Made by a program: the position numbers and the translations under genes. Shown here piece after piece: positions 15,501 to 26,297 of a DNA stretch of 64,000 nt. The DNA is from Dysidea avara (Eukaryota; Porifera; Demospongiae; Dictyoceratida; Dysideidae). The stretch is taken from NCBI RefSeq assembly GCF_963678975.1, contig NC_089278.1, forward strand, positions 9,079,479 through 9,143,478. Reading direction: 5' to 3'. Numbering within the stretch: position 1 is the first letter of the stretch; every line of letters begins with the position of its first letter. A model generated the notes under the pieces. The model had not been told where the DNA came from, made no database searches, and worked only from the letters and a program-made list of their open reading frames with translations.

Positions 15501-17990
15501 CATCTAGTAAGCATTTAATTGGCTTCATGATGCAAGTAACAAATACAAATATTCTGTTCCAGCACTGAGATATGACCTGTAGAGTGATGTGGTGTAGTTT
15601 GTGCCCACATGCCCTGTTTTCGCAGGCCCGGTCACATTTGAAGACTACAAAAAATTTGGAAAATGTTAGTCTTAGCACTATGCCCAAGTGGTAGCCCCCA
15701 GGAGGTGCCTACACCATCAGGTATACAAATAATTTACGGAAGTTTAGATTAATAAACCTATCATTCTTATCTCGATAAGTCTTATGATATCTCGATAATC
15801 GAATATATCTAGATAATCGCACACTTCTGGTTATGACCACCTGGAATATAAGATATCTGATAATCTAATTATGCACATGTGGGATTGTGCAGATCCAGTC
15901 ACATACAAGGGGTCTACAACTAGGCAAAAATCCAGTGAAATCATGCACGAGATTTCAAAATCTTCACAAAAAGTGGTCCCCGGAGGGTTACCCTGGTAGT
16001 ATGGAATGTTGGCATTTAAGTTATATTTTCAGCATTGTTGTGTTAAGTTAGTGCCATCCTCTCGGCCATTGTCATCTTTAGGCTGTCTAAGGGCATGTGT
16101 AGAGACATCTGGAGTTTCAGCCTAGATTCCTCGCTATAGCCAAGAGTATTACTTGATGATTCGTCATGTGGATACGATAAGTATTAGTTAGAATTGGCCG
16201 AGGTAATTAATTGTGGGTAGCCTTGCCCACACCGTCCTCAGGTATCTAAATAACGTAGAAACCAATGTTGATCCATTCTAAGTGATTCAGAAAATTTCCA
16301 AAGTTAAGAAAGAGTGAGAGAAAGTGGCAAACTGTGCGTGCTAGCACTGGGATTTATCCTTAAGTTGAGTTGATTGTGTCAGTGGCCACTGCACCTGCGT
16401 GACTATAGTGCCAGTATCAAGTAGTATATGCCTGGCTAGTCTTGTCCAGAAAGTAAGCTATTAGATCCTTCGAGTTTGTTGTGTCAGTGCCATGCACACT
16501 GTGCCTGTCTTTTCCAGAAAGTAAGCTAACAGTAAAGACATTTTGTTTTTGGCTTTGCCAATTTTCATTTGATGTAGTAAACAACCACCAGCAAGACCAT
16601 AGGATACTAACTATTTAGACTATGGTACAGCTCATTTCGAGGGTTACTAAATCACTTAGTCACCTGACATGCTCATTTAGTCACCTACACATATTCATTT
16701 AGTAACCCGCCCTCAGGCAATTTTGTACGTGAAAAATAATTATAACACGAAAGGTGCACTGGAGTACTTGATAATACTGTAATACAATTCTTCTCCGTGT
16801 TCTGCGAATAATTCTGGACAAATAGTAGACTAAGCGGCGTATCTACTGTAGCTCTAGCCGTTACTCTGGGTACCGGTCGAATAATTATTTTTGTAGGCAC
16901 TGTAAGGACTTCAGGAAGAAACCGTTCTGCTGTTCTGCATTGCTCTTTCACCCCACCCTAATGCTCTGGCTATAAAGGTGTGTACTTTAAACCATAGTCT
17001 ACTTTAAACCATAGTCTAAATAAATTAGACACCGTGACCAACAAGAACTAAGCGATTTAGTAACCCCTCTGGCCCTTAGTAGCGCCCTCGCTGCGCTTGG
17101 GACACTACAGCCTTGGGCCATTGGGGTTACTAAATCGCTTAGTTCTCTTGGTCTTGGTATCTAACCAGTATATAGTAACCCCGCCACAGGGTTCTATTGG
17201 ATTTAGTAACCTCAGACATCAAAGGAAATATTAGGTCAAATTTTCTAACTACTAGCTGTTACTGCAGTACATCATAGCTAGTACTAGTGGTCAGACACCT
17301 GCCATTAGAGTAGCTACTTTTGAGGCTACTTTACTAACTCAGTAGCTACAGAGCCCAGGAAACTACTCTCAGGATAAAAGAAACATCATCATAGTTACAA
17401 TGCAAAAGCAGATTGAGATTGATGCGAGGTAATACGGATAATATTCAGTAAAATTACATCATAGTAATCTAAAATACATGGTAACAAAGATGCTAAATAT
17501 TTCAGAATTTCTTGAGATTTCAAATGTGGCGTATCAGATTTCAAGGAAGTTGCAGACCCCTCAGTCACATACATACCTTGTAGGATACACTTTACAAGAT
17601 AACAAATTGCTGGTCAATATAGTGGTATTACTAATAATTATTCAGTACTTTTTTCGACTCATTGACACGTGGGATTGACAATAACAATATAAAAACTCTA
17701 AAAACATACTTGCTTTCCATCTAACAGTAATAGTTCCAGCAAGTCTTCTTCTTTTATACTGTAACACACACGTTACCTCACATTCACGGACAATCACATG
17801 GTACCATTATTACCACTGGTGGTGAACTAGTACGTCTATAATGGCGATATGATCTGGCTGATAAAACATTCTCGCGATAACTCGAGCTAACGTATGGAGC
17901 TGCTTTGGCACCTCAGCTAAAACACAAAATGTATATTTGTTTGTTGTGTGGCGATTACTCACTCAGAACTTCTTGATCAGGTTCCGTCAT
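12567..17990 (-). CDS. GTF2E1: Transcription factor IIE subunit alpha
   Basis: Thirteen exons on the minus strand: 17990-17963, 17916-17814, 17758-17710, 14835-14789, 14741-14603, 14556-14384, 14064-13959, 13903-13830, 13772-13709, 13656-13524, 13198-13094, 12829-12738, 12689-12567; 411 aa (human 439). TFIIE alpha joins the RNA polymerase II pre-initiation complex and recruits TFIIH. Seen: N-terminal winged helix (TEVPKQLHTLARVIARMFY, CIKEEDLLELL, LRQALNYLKKDKVVRR), YYYINYKHFVNMVKYKLDHM, a zinc ribbon with two CxxC pairs (CGNC, CTYC) in exon 6, FNTLIRPINSLLKQTENINLAPE in exon 7, a Ser/Glu-rich acidic stretch and the ending MTDEEKQTYTALCREVYNDDFF. Intron 3 (2.9 kb) carries two nested hAT-like elements and intron 6 a minisatellite. 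The exon 8 and exon 9 borders are the least certain. Confidence 0.92.
14132..14375. repeat. CACACACTACATG minisatellite in GTF2E1 intron 6
   Basis: About 20 tandem units of ACACACTACATGC type, interrupted by short pure CA runs, begin 9 bp from the exon 6 donor at 14383 and fill most of the intron. The unit produces long false frames on both strands. Confidence 0.9.
15252..15829. mobile_element. hAT-like MITE with 8-bp target duplication
   Basis: The left end TAGAGGTGTGCGAT and the inverted right end CAGAAGTGTGCGAT are flanked by perfect 8-bp repeats GTTATGAC (15244-15251 and 15830-15837). Eight-base duplications and a (T/C)AGxGGTGTGCG terminus are typical of hAT elements. The interior has a second inverted pair (about 15387-15425 against 15597-15640, GTGACCGGGCCTGCAAAAAT type) and no coding capacity. 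It lies in GTF2E1 intron 3. Confidence 0.8.
15906..17563. mobile_element. hAT-like element, GGGGTC family, 1.66 kb
   Basis: The left end CAAGGGGTCTACAACT and the inverted right end TGAGGGGTCTGCAACT lie between perfect 8-bp duplications GTCACATA (15898-15905 and 17564-17571). Subterminal AGATTTCAAA repeats match the short copy at 19638-19983. The interior contains a second element rich in TTTAGTAACC with its own hairpin. No transposase is recognisable, so it is non-autonomous. It lies in GTF2E1 intron 3. Confidence 0.75.
16600..17220. repeat. TTTAGTAACC repeat block with hairpin
   Basis: A run of TTTAGT(A/C)ACC words (16630-16710, 17055, 17125, 17200) inside the larger element. Arms at about 17035-17068 and 17118-17152 (AAGAACTAAGCGATTTAG and its complement) form a near-perfect hairpin. 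CTATTTAGACTATGGT at 16610 is mirrored by ACCATAGTCTAAATAAAT near 17005, where a 17-mer is also tandemly doubled. Confidence 0.55.
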
Positions 17991-18456
17991 CTCTGCTTAC
18001 AAACGCCAAACGACGTGTACGTGCTCACCTGAGAATTGGGCGTGCGCTTTGTAGTTTATTGGCCGCGCGCCTCGATTAGCGTGCCTGCTGTGGCCGCAAA
18101 TGCAGGAGAGTAAGGGCCAGGTTTTTACTGTACAACCCATGCACATCTGGTCATTGCACCTGCAGGTCCTCCAGGACCAGGCATAGATAATTTTTACGAG
18201 TGTGTGTGTGTGTGTATGTGCACGCACCCATGTCAGAAGTAGCACCATAGATAATATACCCCCAAAAAGGACCTCAGTACCCACGCACCAGATTTGATAT
18301 ATACACGCACGTACAATACATCCAAATAATTAAATATATCATAAGCTATTGTAATACTATGTCATATTGTCAAGTTTACACTTGCCAAGACACTGCGTTG
18401 TTAATATGATCAAGACGCCTGTTGTTAACAAAACAATATAAACACAAATACAATAA

Positions 18457-19033
18457 TTAGACAACTCTCACTTTATCATAGCCCAAATCTTCAAGTGCAC
18501 TAATGCCAAGTTCATCTAGTGTTGGCTTTAGTTTTTCCATGATGTAGTTGTATATTTTCTTGTCACCACCACTTTTGTAATTGATTCCTTCAATAATTCT
18601 GACTGCTATGGCAAAATTGTTGACTCTTTTTGCAGCCCGGAGGGCAGCTTCAAATACTTCTGGCTCTGGGACCGCGTCATACATCTCTAGGAGGTCGTTA
18701 AAACCTTGTTTTAATTCAAATTCATCTAGAGTTGGAATATTGAAGAAGCCCACCCATTTAGCATCAAATAATTCATCCGACTCATCCAACCGCGGTAAAA
18801 TGTTAGAAACACCATCGGTATATGTAACATTCAATTCACGGCCAAATGCATTGACTTTAATTTCACTGACTGCGTTGCCATTGTGGTTGCGAACTAGAGA
18901 AGAAATGACGGTAATACGAAGTATCGACTTACTAGGTGTAGACAAAACCTGTCACAACTGCTGGCACACATCGTCTGGCTCGGCTTATCGCAGACCTCGC
19001 AGTAAACAGCCTCCCGACACTAACTCGAAACAT
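18457..19033 (-). CDS. COX5A: Cytochrome c oxidase subunit 5A, mitochondrial
   Basis: Nuclear-coded subunit of respiratory complex IV on the matrix side of the inner membrane. The 3' exon ends at 18457 and carries the diagnostic family sequence: ELFDAKWVGFFN, VPEPEVFEAALRAAKRVNNF, AVRIIEG, KPTLDELGISALEDLGYDKV. The likely first exon is 19033-18933 and starts MFRVSVGRLFTARSAISRARR, basic, Ser/Ala-rich and free of acids, as in a matrix targeting peptide. A donor GTAAGT follows at 18932. The acceptor is not settled: 18865 (after TCAG) keeps the frame open and gives 169 aa, while 18893 does not. A start inside the 3' exon (18945) is possible but would lack a targeting peptide. Head to head with TMEM199. 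Confidence 0.88.
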
Positions 19034-19121
19034 GGCGACTCTACTTTGTACCAAACCAATTCCCGTGTATTTTCGTACACTATTTTGCTCGATCTTGGTT
19101 TAGCGCGCAGGAACTTAGAAC
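19034..19121. promoter_or_regulatory. Shared bidirectional promoter of COX5A and TMEM199
   Basis: Only 88 bp separate the two start codons, so both 5' UTRs and the core promoter must lie here or inside the first exons. No TATA box is evident. Placement follows from gene order, not from a recognised element. Confidence 0.6.
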
Positions 19122-22100
19122 ATGGATTACAGTTTTGACAAGATCACTGTGACGCAGTTGATGTATCGTGTTGCTGTACATCTGAAGGATATTGAGCAAG
19201 TTGATAGTGATACTAAAAACCAGCTGTTAGAATTGGTGGATTCTTATGAACCAGACTCTCAAAAATGTACTACTTCATTTTCATTAATATCAAAGATCTA
19301 TCATTGCTTACTGGAGTTTCCAATTGGTTAGGTCCAATTTTGTTTCATTCAAAATTTTAGATCTTTTAGCTGGTGAGCAAATTAACCTGCATGACTTGTT
19401 GAGTGGAAGTCAAATAGTCTTCCCTTCATATGAGCCACCTGAAAGAGTGAGTGAAATGTTGTATGATGAATGTCGTTATAATAATTTGATGTTCTTCATA
19501 TGCACACACCCTCAAAGTGAGGTTTGCACAATAGGTTGGACACGCTCTAAACAAATTATACAAGATTCGTTTTATTAATAAGCCGATCTCAGTGTAATGC
19601 AGTGAATCATCATTGTTTTGTTTATAGAATACGTACGCGAGGGGTCCAAAACTGAAAAAAATCCTGTACGAGATTTCAAATCTTCAACTTTTTTCAAGAT
19701 TTCAAAGATTTTTGAGCAAGATTTCACAAACAAAACAAAATCGTAAAATCCGGAATAGATTGATCACGTGATCATTAGTATCTGGAGAAGTACGGAAGTT
19801 TTTCACACGGAATTTTTCGTCTCTGGAAGCCATACAAAAGTTGTGGATCTTTTATGGTGTAGCGCTTATGATCATACATATATGGCAGCAATTTTTCAAG
19901 ATTTCAGATTTCAAAATCAGCTGAGATTTCAACAAGATTTCAAAGAGGCTGTACGAGATTTCAAGGGAGTTTCAGACCCCTCGTACGTACATGACAAGTC
20001 TAGTGAAGTTGTATACACCAAACCACAACTTATTAATTTAACCCAGAATTCAAGCACTTTTTACAAAACAAAATACATTGTCTTGAAGCTTATGGGAAGC
20101 ACATTCTGAATATCTAATGACCCCCAACAAACCCCATCGTTTTTCATATTTAGGTAGCACTTAGAACGCATCCAACCTCCTCTGCATAACACATGTACTT
20201 TGGTGTTAACTGTCAGAATATTTTTATTGTGTGAAAGTTAATATTCACGAGTACTGTGGAACTGTGTATTAATAAGGGCACCTTGAGACATATAGCTATT
20301 TAACTAACTTTCTCACAAGCCCATTATAGTAGCCATCACTAGATAGTATAGCAACCTTTAGCCTTAGTCGTTATCGAGTTACGCTTGTCTGAAGGCATCA
20401 GTTACTTACTCAGTCAGTCAGTAGAAAATTCCATTAAATAAAATTTTTTGCAGATTGAACTATTGTAACTGAATTTCCCATAATTAGATCTGAAGATTCT
20501 AGAGTCCAGATACACTTCTATATTGCAGTCATTTCCAGATGGGTTTTCACAGACATTGGAGGATCTTCAGGATGATATTACCCCAGAATGTATTTGAGAC
20601 CATCCTGATTATCAAGGTGTCCTGATTTTGTCAGTTTACATGCTGTGACCATTATCAAGTGTCCAGATTACACATTTTTAATTGTCCTGATTAACAGGTT
20701 CATATGTCTAGATGTAGCCCGGATACAAGAATATTATTTTTTTGTAACTAGCTTGACATACCCACAACTAACTTACTATATGATTGCATGTTAAATGGGC
20801 TCACATGTTTTGTTTGTACTTGCACTTCTTTCATCATAATAGCCACATTACATTGGACATGCTTAGGACGATCTAATAGCAGTCTGTGACATCTTAGTGG
20901 TCTGGCCAGACCAACGTAGTTCAGTCACACCAAAATTAAGTTGTCGTAGATAGTCCCTATTTGCCTCATGTACTGTCAGGCAACACAAAACATAACCTGT
21001 ATAGGGAATTGAAATAACATAATATACTCTAATAGAGCAGTCGAAAACATTAACAATGTATATGTATTTTTTAAGACCATTCAATGAACAGCATAAATAA
21101 AGATTTTAAAGTAGCATCAACTACAGCTAATACTTTTGCAATCCTTCAGCCTGGAGAATGAATGAGACATCAAAGTATGTATCAACAACAAGTCCTCATG
21201 ACTCACAATAATACACTGAGCAATACATGTCTCTAGCTGAAGGCCAAAGTGATCCTGATTGTTTTGTGCATGTATACATTGACAGTTAGAGCATTTGCCT
21301 AGTAATTACAAGGTCTAGATTTTACACCTAGTTTTGTACCCTCACCCTCCACCAAGTATACACTGACAACTTGAATATAGTCTCAAAATAAAGCCTCAGC
21401 AATTGACAATTGCCACCAGAGAACCCTATGTACCAAGCAGTTTTCAGGAGACTAGCTCTACTGGGGACAAAAGTATGAGGTTCTTGTGACATTGAAGTTG
21501 GGCTATTGTGGGAGTTGGTCTTTCTTTCCCAGGTATCCACTGGGTAGCTACTTCCCTGGTTAATACCAGGCCCCAGTTTGGTAATGGGTGCATCCTTGTA
21601 CAAGAAAGCAACAATGGCAGCACCCTCAGAATGATATATCTGGTTGAAATTTTGATAACCACGAAATAATTTACTCTAACAATCAAATACTCTAATAGAG
21701 CAGTCAAAAAAAACTGTATTCCTGAAAATGAAAAATATTACCCAGCATTGAACCCATGACTTCTCAGTCTATAACTGAGACTGTCACTGCTGTACCAGCA
21801 CCAGGGTCAGATTTAGGAAGGCTGGGAGGAAGGGGGGGCAGTGCCTTCCTTCCCAGGCAGGTATCTATTATGCTTTTTGAGCTTCCAGTTATTCTTTCTG
21901 GCAATTTTCACTCCTGAAATTTGTGCTAAACAAAAAGCATATCAGTGAGGATTTTATATAGTGACTACTATAATTAGAATTAGGGGTTTGAAGTTGACTG
22001 CTTTATTAGAGTAAGTGACTGTTCTATTGGAGTATATATCTTGAACTGTTTTTATGCTTGCACTGTTTTTGGGTGGGGTGTATCCAGAAAATTTTTTCCG

Positions 22101-25100
22101 TTACACTGCTAGCACCAATTATTCCTAGAGCTCATCCAATTATTCTGGAATATTCCCAAATTCTTTCCACTACCTATTATTCCCAAAATTATTCTGACAT
22201 AATAGACATGTCCCTACCAGCCCCTCCTCCCCCTCCAGAAATTTTTCGTAGTGTAGCTTATTGTATATAACGCACATTTTAGAAAGGATTCAAATCATTT
22301 TTGTGCAGTTTATGTCTGTATATAACATGTGCAAACCTGTCCGTGGAATTACTACCCATATATAGGCAAAGCACAAGGGGAACGTGGGAAGCTAGGTGAT
22401 CAAGATACTCTAATAGAACACTAATATGACAGTCAGGAGCAGTGTAAGTATAAGCATTGTTTATCAATTTAAACAACTATTCTATATAAACTTTTTCTGA
22501 CTCCATTCCCACCCTAGTTAATGTGACAATTCTGTGAAAATACTTAACACACCAGCAGTGAGGGTGTGTCTAAAACAGATATTCACACAGCTATTGAGAT
22601 GTGCATGCTTGTGATAGCCTACACCTTATACTACTAATTCTGTTTTCTAGCTCAGTACTGTTTGAGCTATCAATAAACATTTTGGACTTTCAGTCAAAAT
22701 TGCCACCAAATTCATCTCGGAAGGTTAATTTTTCAAATTTCTTTTGGAGAGTACAGCCTAAAATTAATATTATACATAATGTAAATTCTATTCCAGCTTA
22801 GTAGCATTTATTCTTCCAGTGTTGATTTCAATAATTATTTACAATCATGGTAAGTTAGTTTTTCAAAATTTTCTTTGGGAAATAGCTATATAGCCTAGAC
22901 CTGATGCTACTAATCCTGCTCAGAGTAATAACATGTAGTATCCACACTTTCTCAGTCAAAAATGCTCCCAGACCCCCCTAGAGTGTGCAGCCACTTCCAC
23001 CCTGTGGTCCTCCCAGAAAACCTCAGCATGCACTAAAGCCTACATCTCAGGCACTAATTAGAACAAAAGGAAAGCATGTACAGATTCTATAAATTGACGA
23101 AACAGTAATACAGGCAAGGTTAATCATACATATGTTTGTACACAAAACTGGACATGACTCCAACTGGACAACTAGTAGCATTTTTCACGCTGTATTAACA
23201 CTTGTCCAATGAGTGGACATGTATAGCCAGCTATATAGATGATCATACAAAAATAGCCAAGCTCTAAAAAAAACAAAACAGGTATAGCCTTTTTTTACAG
23301 CTTGACATGGACTTTGAATCCCAAAGTTGAGGCTTTTCGGGTTTGTTTTTACCCAAACCTCTACAGATGAGTAAAGCTACAATGAAATTTACCATGTGTA
23401 GTGGATTAAAGGGTGAAGCTAACAAGGTAACACAGAGCTCGACCAGAAAATGCAGGCTACAGCTCCAAAAGCTGTAAACCCACAATCACTTTCTACATCG
23501 CTATATCATACAGTAATAGTACTGTATAGTAGGGACCACAAAGGTATTGGCGTGGCCCATGATATAACATTACCCAAAAACCAGCCTCACTTTTCCCTGA
23601 CAACGATGAAGCAGGTAAAACTAAGCCCAAACAAGTCTTCAGATCAACCCGAAACGCTTTCAACAAGTTGCTATGGATATATATATATATATTTTTAAAT
23701 TTATTAAACAGAATTTCGTATTGACTGACTGATGCCTTCAGACAAGCGTAACTCGATAACAGCTAAGGCTAATGGCTTGATTTTTTTTACTGTTCGACGT
23801 CGCTTCGGCCCGAGAGGTGCCTTTTGGCATACCACAGTACATACAATGCATTCTTCTTGGACTTACCAGTGTCCTCCTTTGTGTCCCATTCATCTCTGCT
23901 GACAGCAAAAAGTGTTTTGATTTGGCGGTAGCATGTGATGGCTTCCCTTCGTAACAGAAATCGTCTTCATTGTGGCTGCTTTGATTGCATAGGTGCTTTT
24001 CGACATTCATAATGCTGTATAACGGGTTGGACATAGCTAACAATGAAGCATAATCTTTTCAGATGATAATTGATAGCTGGGCACACCATTTCTTTCTTTT
24101 GATGTGGTATGCATGGGTTCACCAGTCATAATAATTCTATTTTTATAAAAAGTTAACAAACAAGTACACAAAAAATTTCAACTAGAGTAGGGACCATAAC
24201 ACATCGATAAAAGTACTGAAACAAGCTAGAAATGCACAGTAGGGATATAACACTTCTTATTGTTTTACTGTGATTTAATGTCGTGCACACTCCAGCTTGT
24301 TTCAGTACTTTTTATCGATGTGTTATGGTCCCTACTCTAGTTGAAAATTCTTAATTTTTTGTGTACTTGTATAAATGGCATCACAGTGATCAATTGTGAG
24401 ATCTGCAATGCTACTCAGCACATCAGTGAACATTAGTGAGGTGTGTTGTGTGGTGACTCTCTCAACTGGAGATAGGAGGTCTCATAGGTCTCTTAAGGAT
24501 TCTCCCAAAGATCAAAGGGTTTATGCATACCATTTTCTAAGTAGTGAGAAAAGCCTTCTGTGAGTGAGTGTTGATGCTATGAAGGAAAAGTGCATGTGTT
24601 AAGTACCTTTTGTTACTCTTCATACCTTTTAGAAACTGGTTAACATCAATTAGCACATGACAAAAGTTGTCAATATTTCAGGGCAAAAATGGTATGGTCA
24701 TCCAGACCCTTTCCAAGGGGGGACTTATAATCTTTAATTAATGAGTGTCACCCCCTAAGAAATAGGGTCTGGGCACAAGACTACTCTAGTACTTTATTTT
24801 CTAATAGAATATAATTTGTGTTTAGAATCCAGAACTGGTGGCCAGACTTGAAAAGATCAAGGCTCAACTAGCTCATCAGGAGTACAATAAGATGGTACAC
24901 AATCTTCACATACCTAAAGTATGAACATGTGCCGGATCTTTGTATGTGTTGGTGATAGTTCTCCAACAGGTAGGTGTCCGTGATGCTGGTTTGGAAGGTA
25001 AGCAAATTTATATCTGCAAATTGGCCATTATGCTGTATGCGATTTCTAGTCAGAGCAGTGTACAAGCAACTTAGTGTGTTTATTAACATGCTATTTACAG

Positions 25101-25290
25101 TCGTTGGTTCTTTTGCATTCGGCTATTTTGCCACCTATTATTCATCGTATCGTCCTGAAACAGTGAGTGTGGTGGTGAAAGTTCTTTCTGTATGTATTAA
25201 CATGTTTCACCTTTGTAGTGTATTTTGGCTGGAGCAACATTAGCTTTTGTTGTGTTTGTTGCAGAAATTTATTTTATTGCAACGAGATGA
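19122..25290 (+). CDS. TMEM199: TMEM199 / Vma12-type V-ATPase assembly factor
   Basis: Six exons: 19122-19326, 19361-19446, 24826-24918, 24970-24997, 25050-25162, 25219-25290; 198 aa (human 208). The family works in the ER to Golgi in assembling the Vo sector of the vacuolar proton pump. Seen: soluble N-terminal half with INLHDLLSGSQI and the hallmark PPERNPELVARLEKIKAQLAHQEYNKM, then two hydrophobic spans (FINMLFTVVGSFAFGYFATYY and CILAGATLAFVVFVAEIYFI) and a very short tail, FIATR. Intron 1 would be only 34 bp with the donor GTTAGG, the weakest part of the model. Intron 2 is 5.4 kb and full of repeats. Start: the ATG facing COX5A. Confidence 0.88.
19638..19983. mobile_element. Short hAT-like MITE, GGGGTC family
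   Basis: Ends CGAGGGGTCCAAAACT and (inverted) CGAGGGGTCTGAAACT, flanked by TACGTACG and TACGTACA (7 of 8 match). The interior is made of AGATTTCAA(A) subrepeats, as at the ends of the 15906-17563 element. At 346 bp it is non-coding. Confidence 0.75.
20355..20440 (+). repeat. Dispersed repeat TTATCGAGTTACGCTTGTCT, copy 1
   Basis: About 80 bp containing TAGCCTTAG, ATCGAGTTACGCTTGTCTGA, AGGCATCAGT and a CAGTCAGTCAGT run. It recurs inverted at 23715-23795 in the same intron, so the two copies could be the ends of one 3.4-kb element or two separate insertions. Confidence 0.5.
21280..21810. repeat. tRNA-derived SINE-like pieces
   Basis: AGTTAGAGCATTTGCCTAGT at about 21285 resembles the A-box side of a tRNA. 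On the minus strand at about 21805-21740, an anticodon-like stem CTCAG-loop-CTGAG is followed by CATGGGTTCAATGC, close to a B box. These look like heads of tRNA-derived SINEs in opposite orientation. The family is not identified. Confidence 0.4.
21990..22440. repeat. Segment bounded by inverted CTCTATTAGAG motifs
   Basis: TGACTGCTTTATTAGAGTAA at about 21998 and a second TGACTGTTCTATTGGAGTAT at about 22018 face ATACTCTAATAGAACA at about 22405. The arrangement is that of a short element with terminal inverted repeats. The interior (CCAATTATTC words, CCCCTCC run) is non-coding. Confidence 0.45.
23715..23795 (-). repeat. Dispersed repeat TTATCGAGTTACGCTTGTCT, copy 2 (inverted)
   Basis: Reverse complement of the 20355-20440 block over about 70 bp, including TGATGCCTTCAGACAAGCGT. 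The open frame read through it at 23738-24043 (minus) is therefore probably repeat-derived. Confidence 0.5.
24160..24371. mobile_element. Fold-back MITE in TMEM199 intron 2
   Basis: Arms of about 65-78 bp: CAAGTACACAAAAAAT, CAACTAGAGTAGGGACCATA, ACACATCGATAAAA, AGTACTGAAACAAGCT on the left (24161-24225) mirror 24292-24370. The loop is about 65 bp. Near-perfect arms suggest a fairly young hairpin MITE. Confidence 0.8.
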
Positions 25291-26297
25291 TGTATATTCG
25301 TACTTCATTTAAATATATAATTATTTCACTTGTATTTTTAAATACCACTGACCCCTTTAGTGTGGTGATGTTTCACATCAATGGGTATATCTAGGCAGGC
25401 TTCGATGCATTTATTACCTGTAAAATAATTTGTTATTTTGCAAAAAAAGGTTGCATGTAACAGAAATTGTAATATAATAAGTATGCCCCATATGATTCTT
25501 TATTACTTGGCACCAATAGTAGACAAATTGGATAGAAATGATATTGCCATATAAGCAGACCAAACATATAATTGCATGTAAAGTATTTGTCTTGGCAATC
25601 AATTAAATGCATGATACTTGAATGTGAACAATGCCAATTATCTCCCTTAGATCCTGGCAATTTTGGAAAGCAAGGTATGATCAGAGTAGTCAACCATTCA
25701 ATACAACAGCCACATTTCTTTCTCTTAAAAATCTATAGCTGATTAAATGAAATACTATCTATGATCATGAGCTGTAAAATTTTCCCAGACTTCTTTTGTA
25801 TGCCATAAACTCCACTATACAACTAAAATAGTCAAAGTTGCCCTCTGATTCAATGAAGTCAGTTACACAACAACTCTTTATCACCTAATTGTCTTTCATG
25901 CATGTCAGTAAACAAAATCATTGACATGCCATTTTCATGAACCTTTGGATTTACATATAATCAGTCAACAATTGAGGTTTTTTTAATTGATTGCAGGTGA
26001 CATGAAACACTTTTATCTTGTTGTGTAATAAACAACCAATGTACATCATGATGATCCTACAGAACTGTGGCATTTATAGCTAATGATTTCAAGGGCTAGA
26101 TAAACAACTTGTTTTGTAATCAATGATGAGCCATTACATTGCAGTGACAAACTTTTAACAACATATCCAGCTGGTCAGAAGACTCAAAACAGTATACATA
26201 TGAGTACTGATAATAAATCAAAATTGTAAAATTTTATAACTTCAGTCCATTGGATTCTTTGGTATAACTTTGTCCATGTACATTGATACCACGGTGG
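25291..26297. other. Spacer between TMEM199 and the F-box gene
   Basis: About 1 kb with only short frames (25414-25693 minus) that match nothing I know. It should contain the 3' UTRs of the two convergent genes. No other structure is visible. Confidence 0.5.

Noticed and set aside
18581-19138. 185-aa plus-strand frame
   Set aside because: Antisense shadow of COX5A. The minus frame has a clear family match and the plus frame has none.
23738-24043. 101-aa minus-strand frame
   Set aside because: Overlaps an inverted dispersed repeat shared with 20355-20440 and has no start or splice context.
24868-25243. Frames on both strands around TMEM199 exons 4-6
   Set aside because: They run through introns; the spliced TMEM199 model explains the conserved parts.
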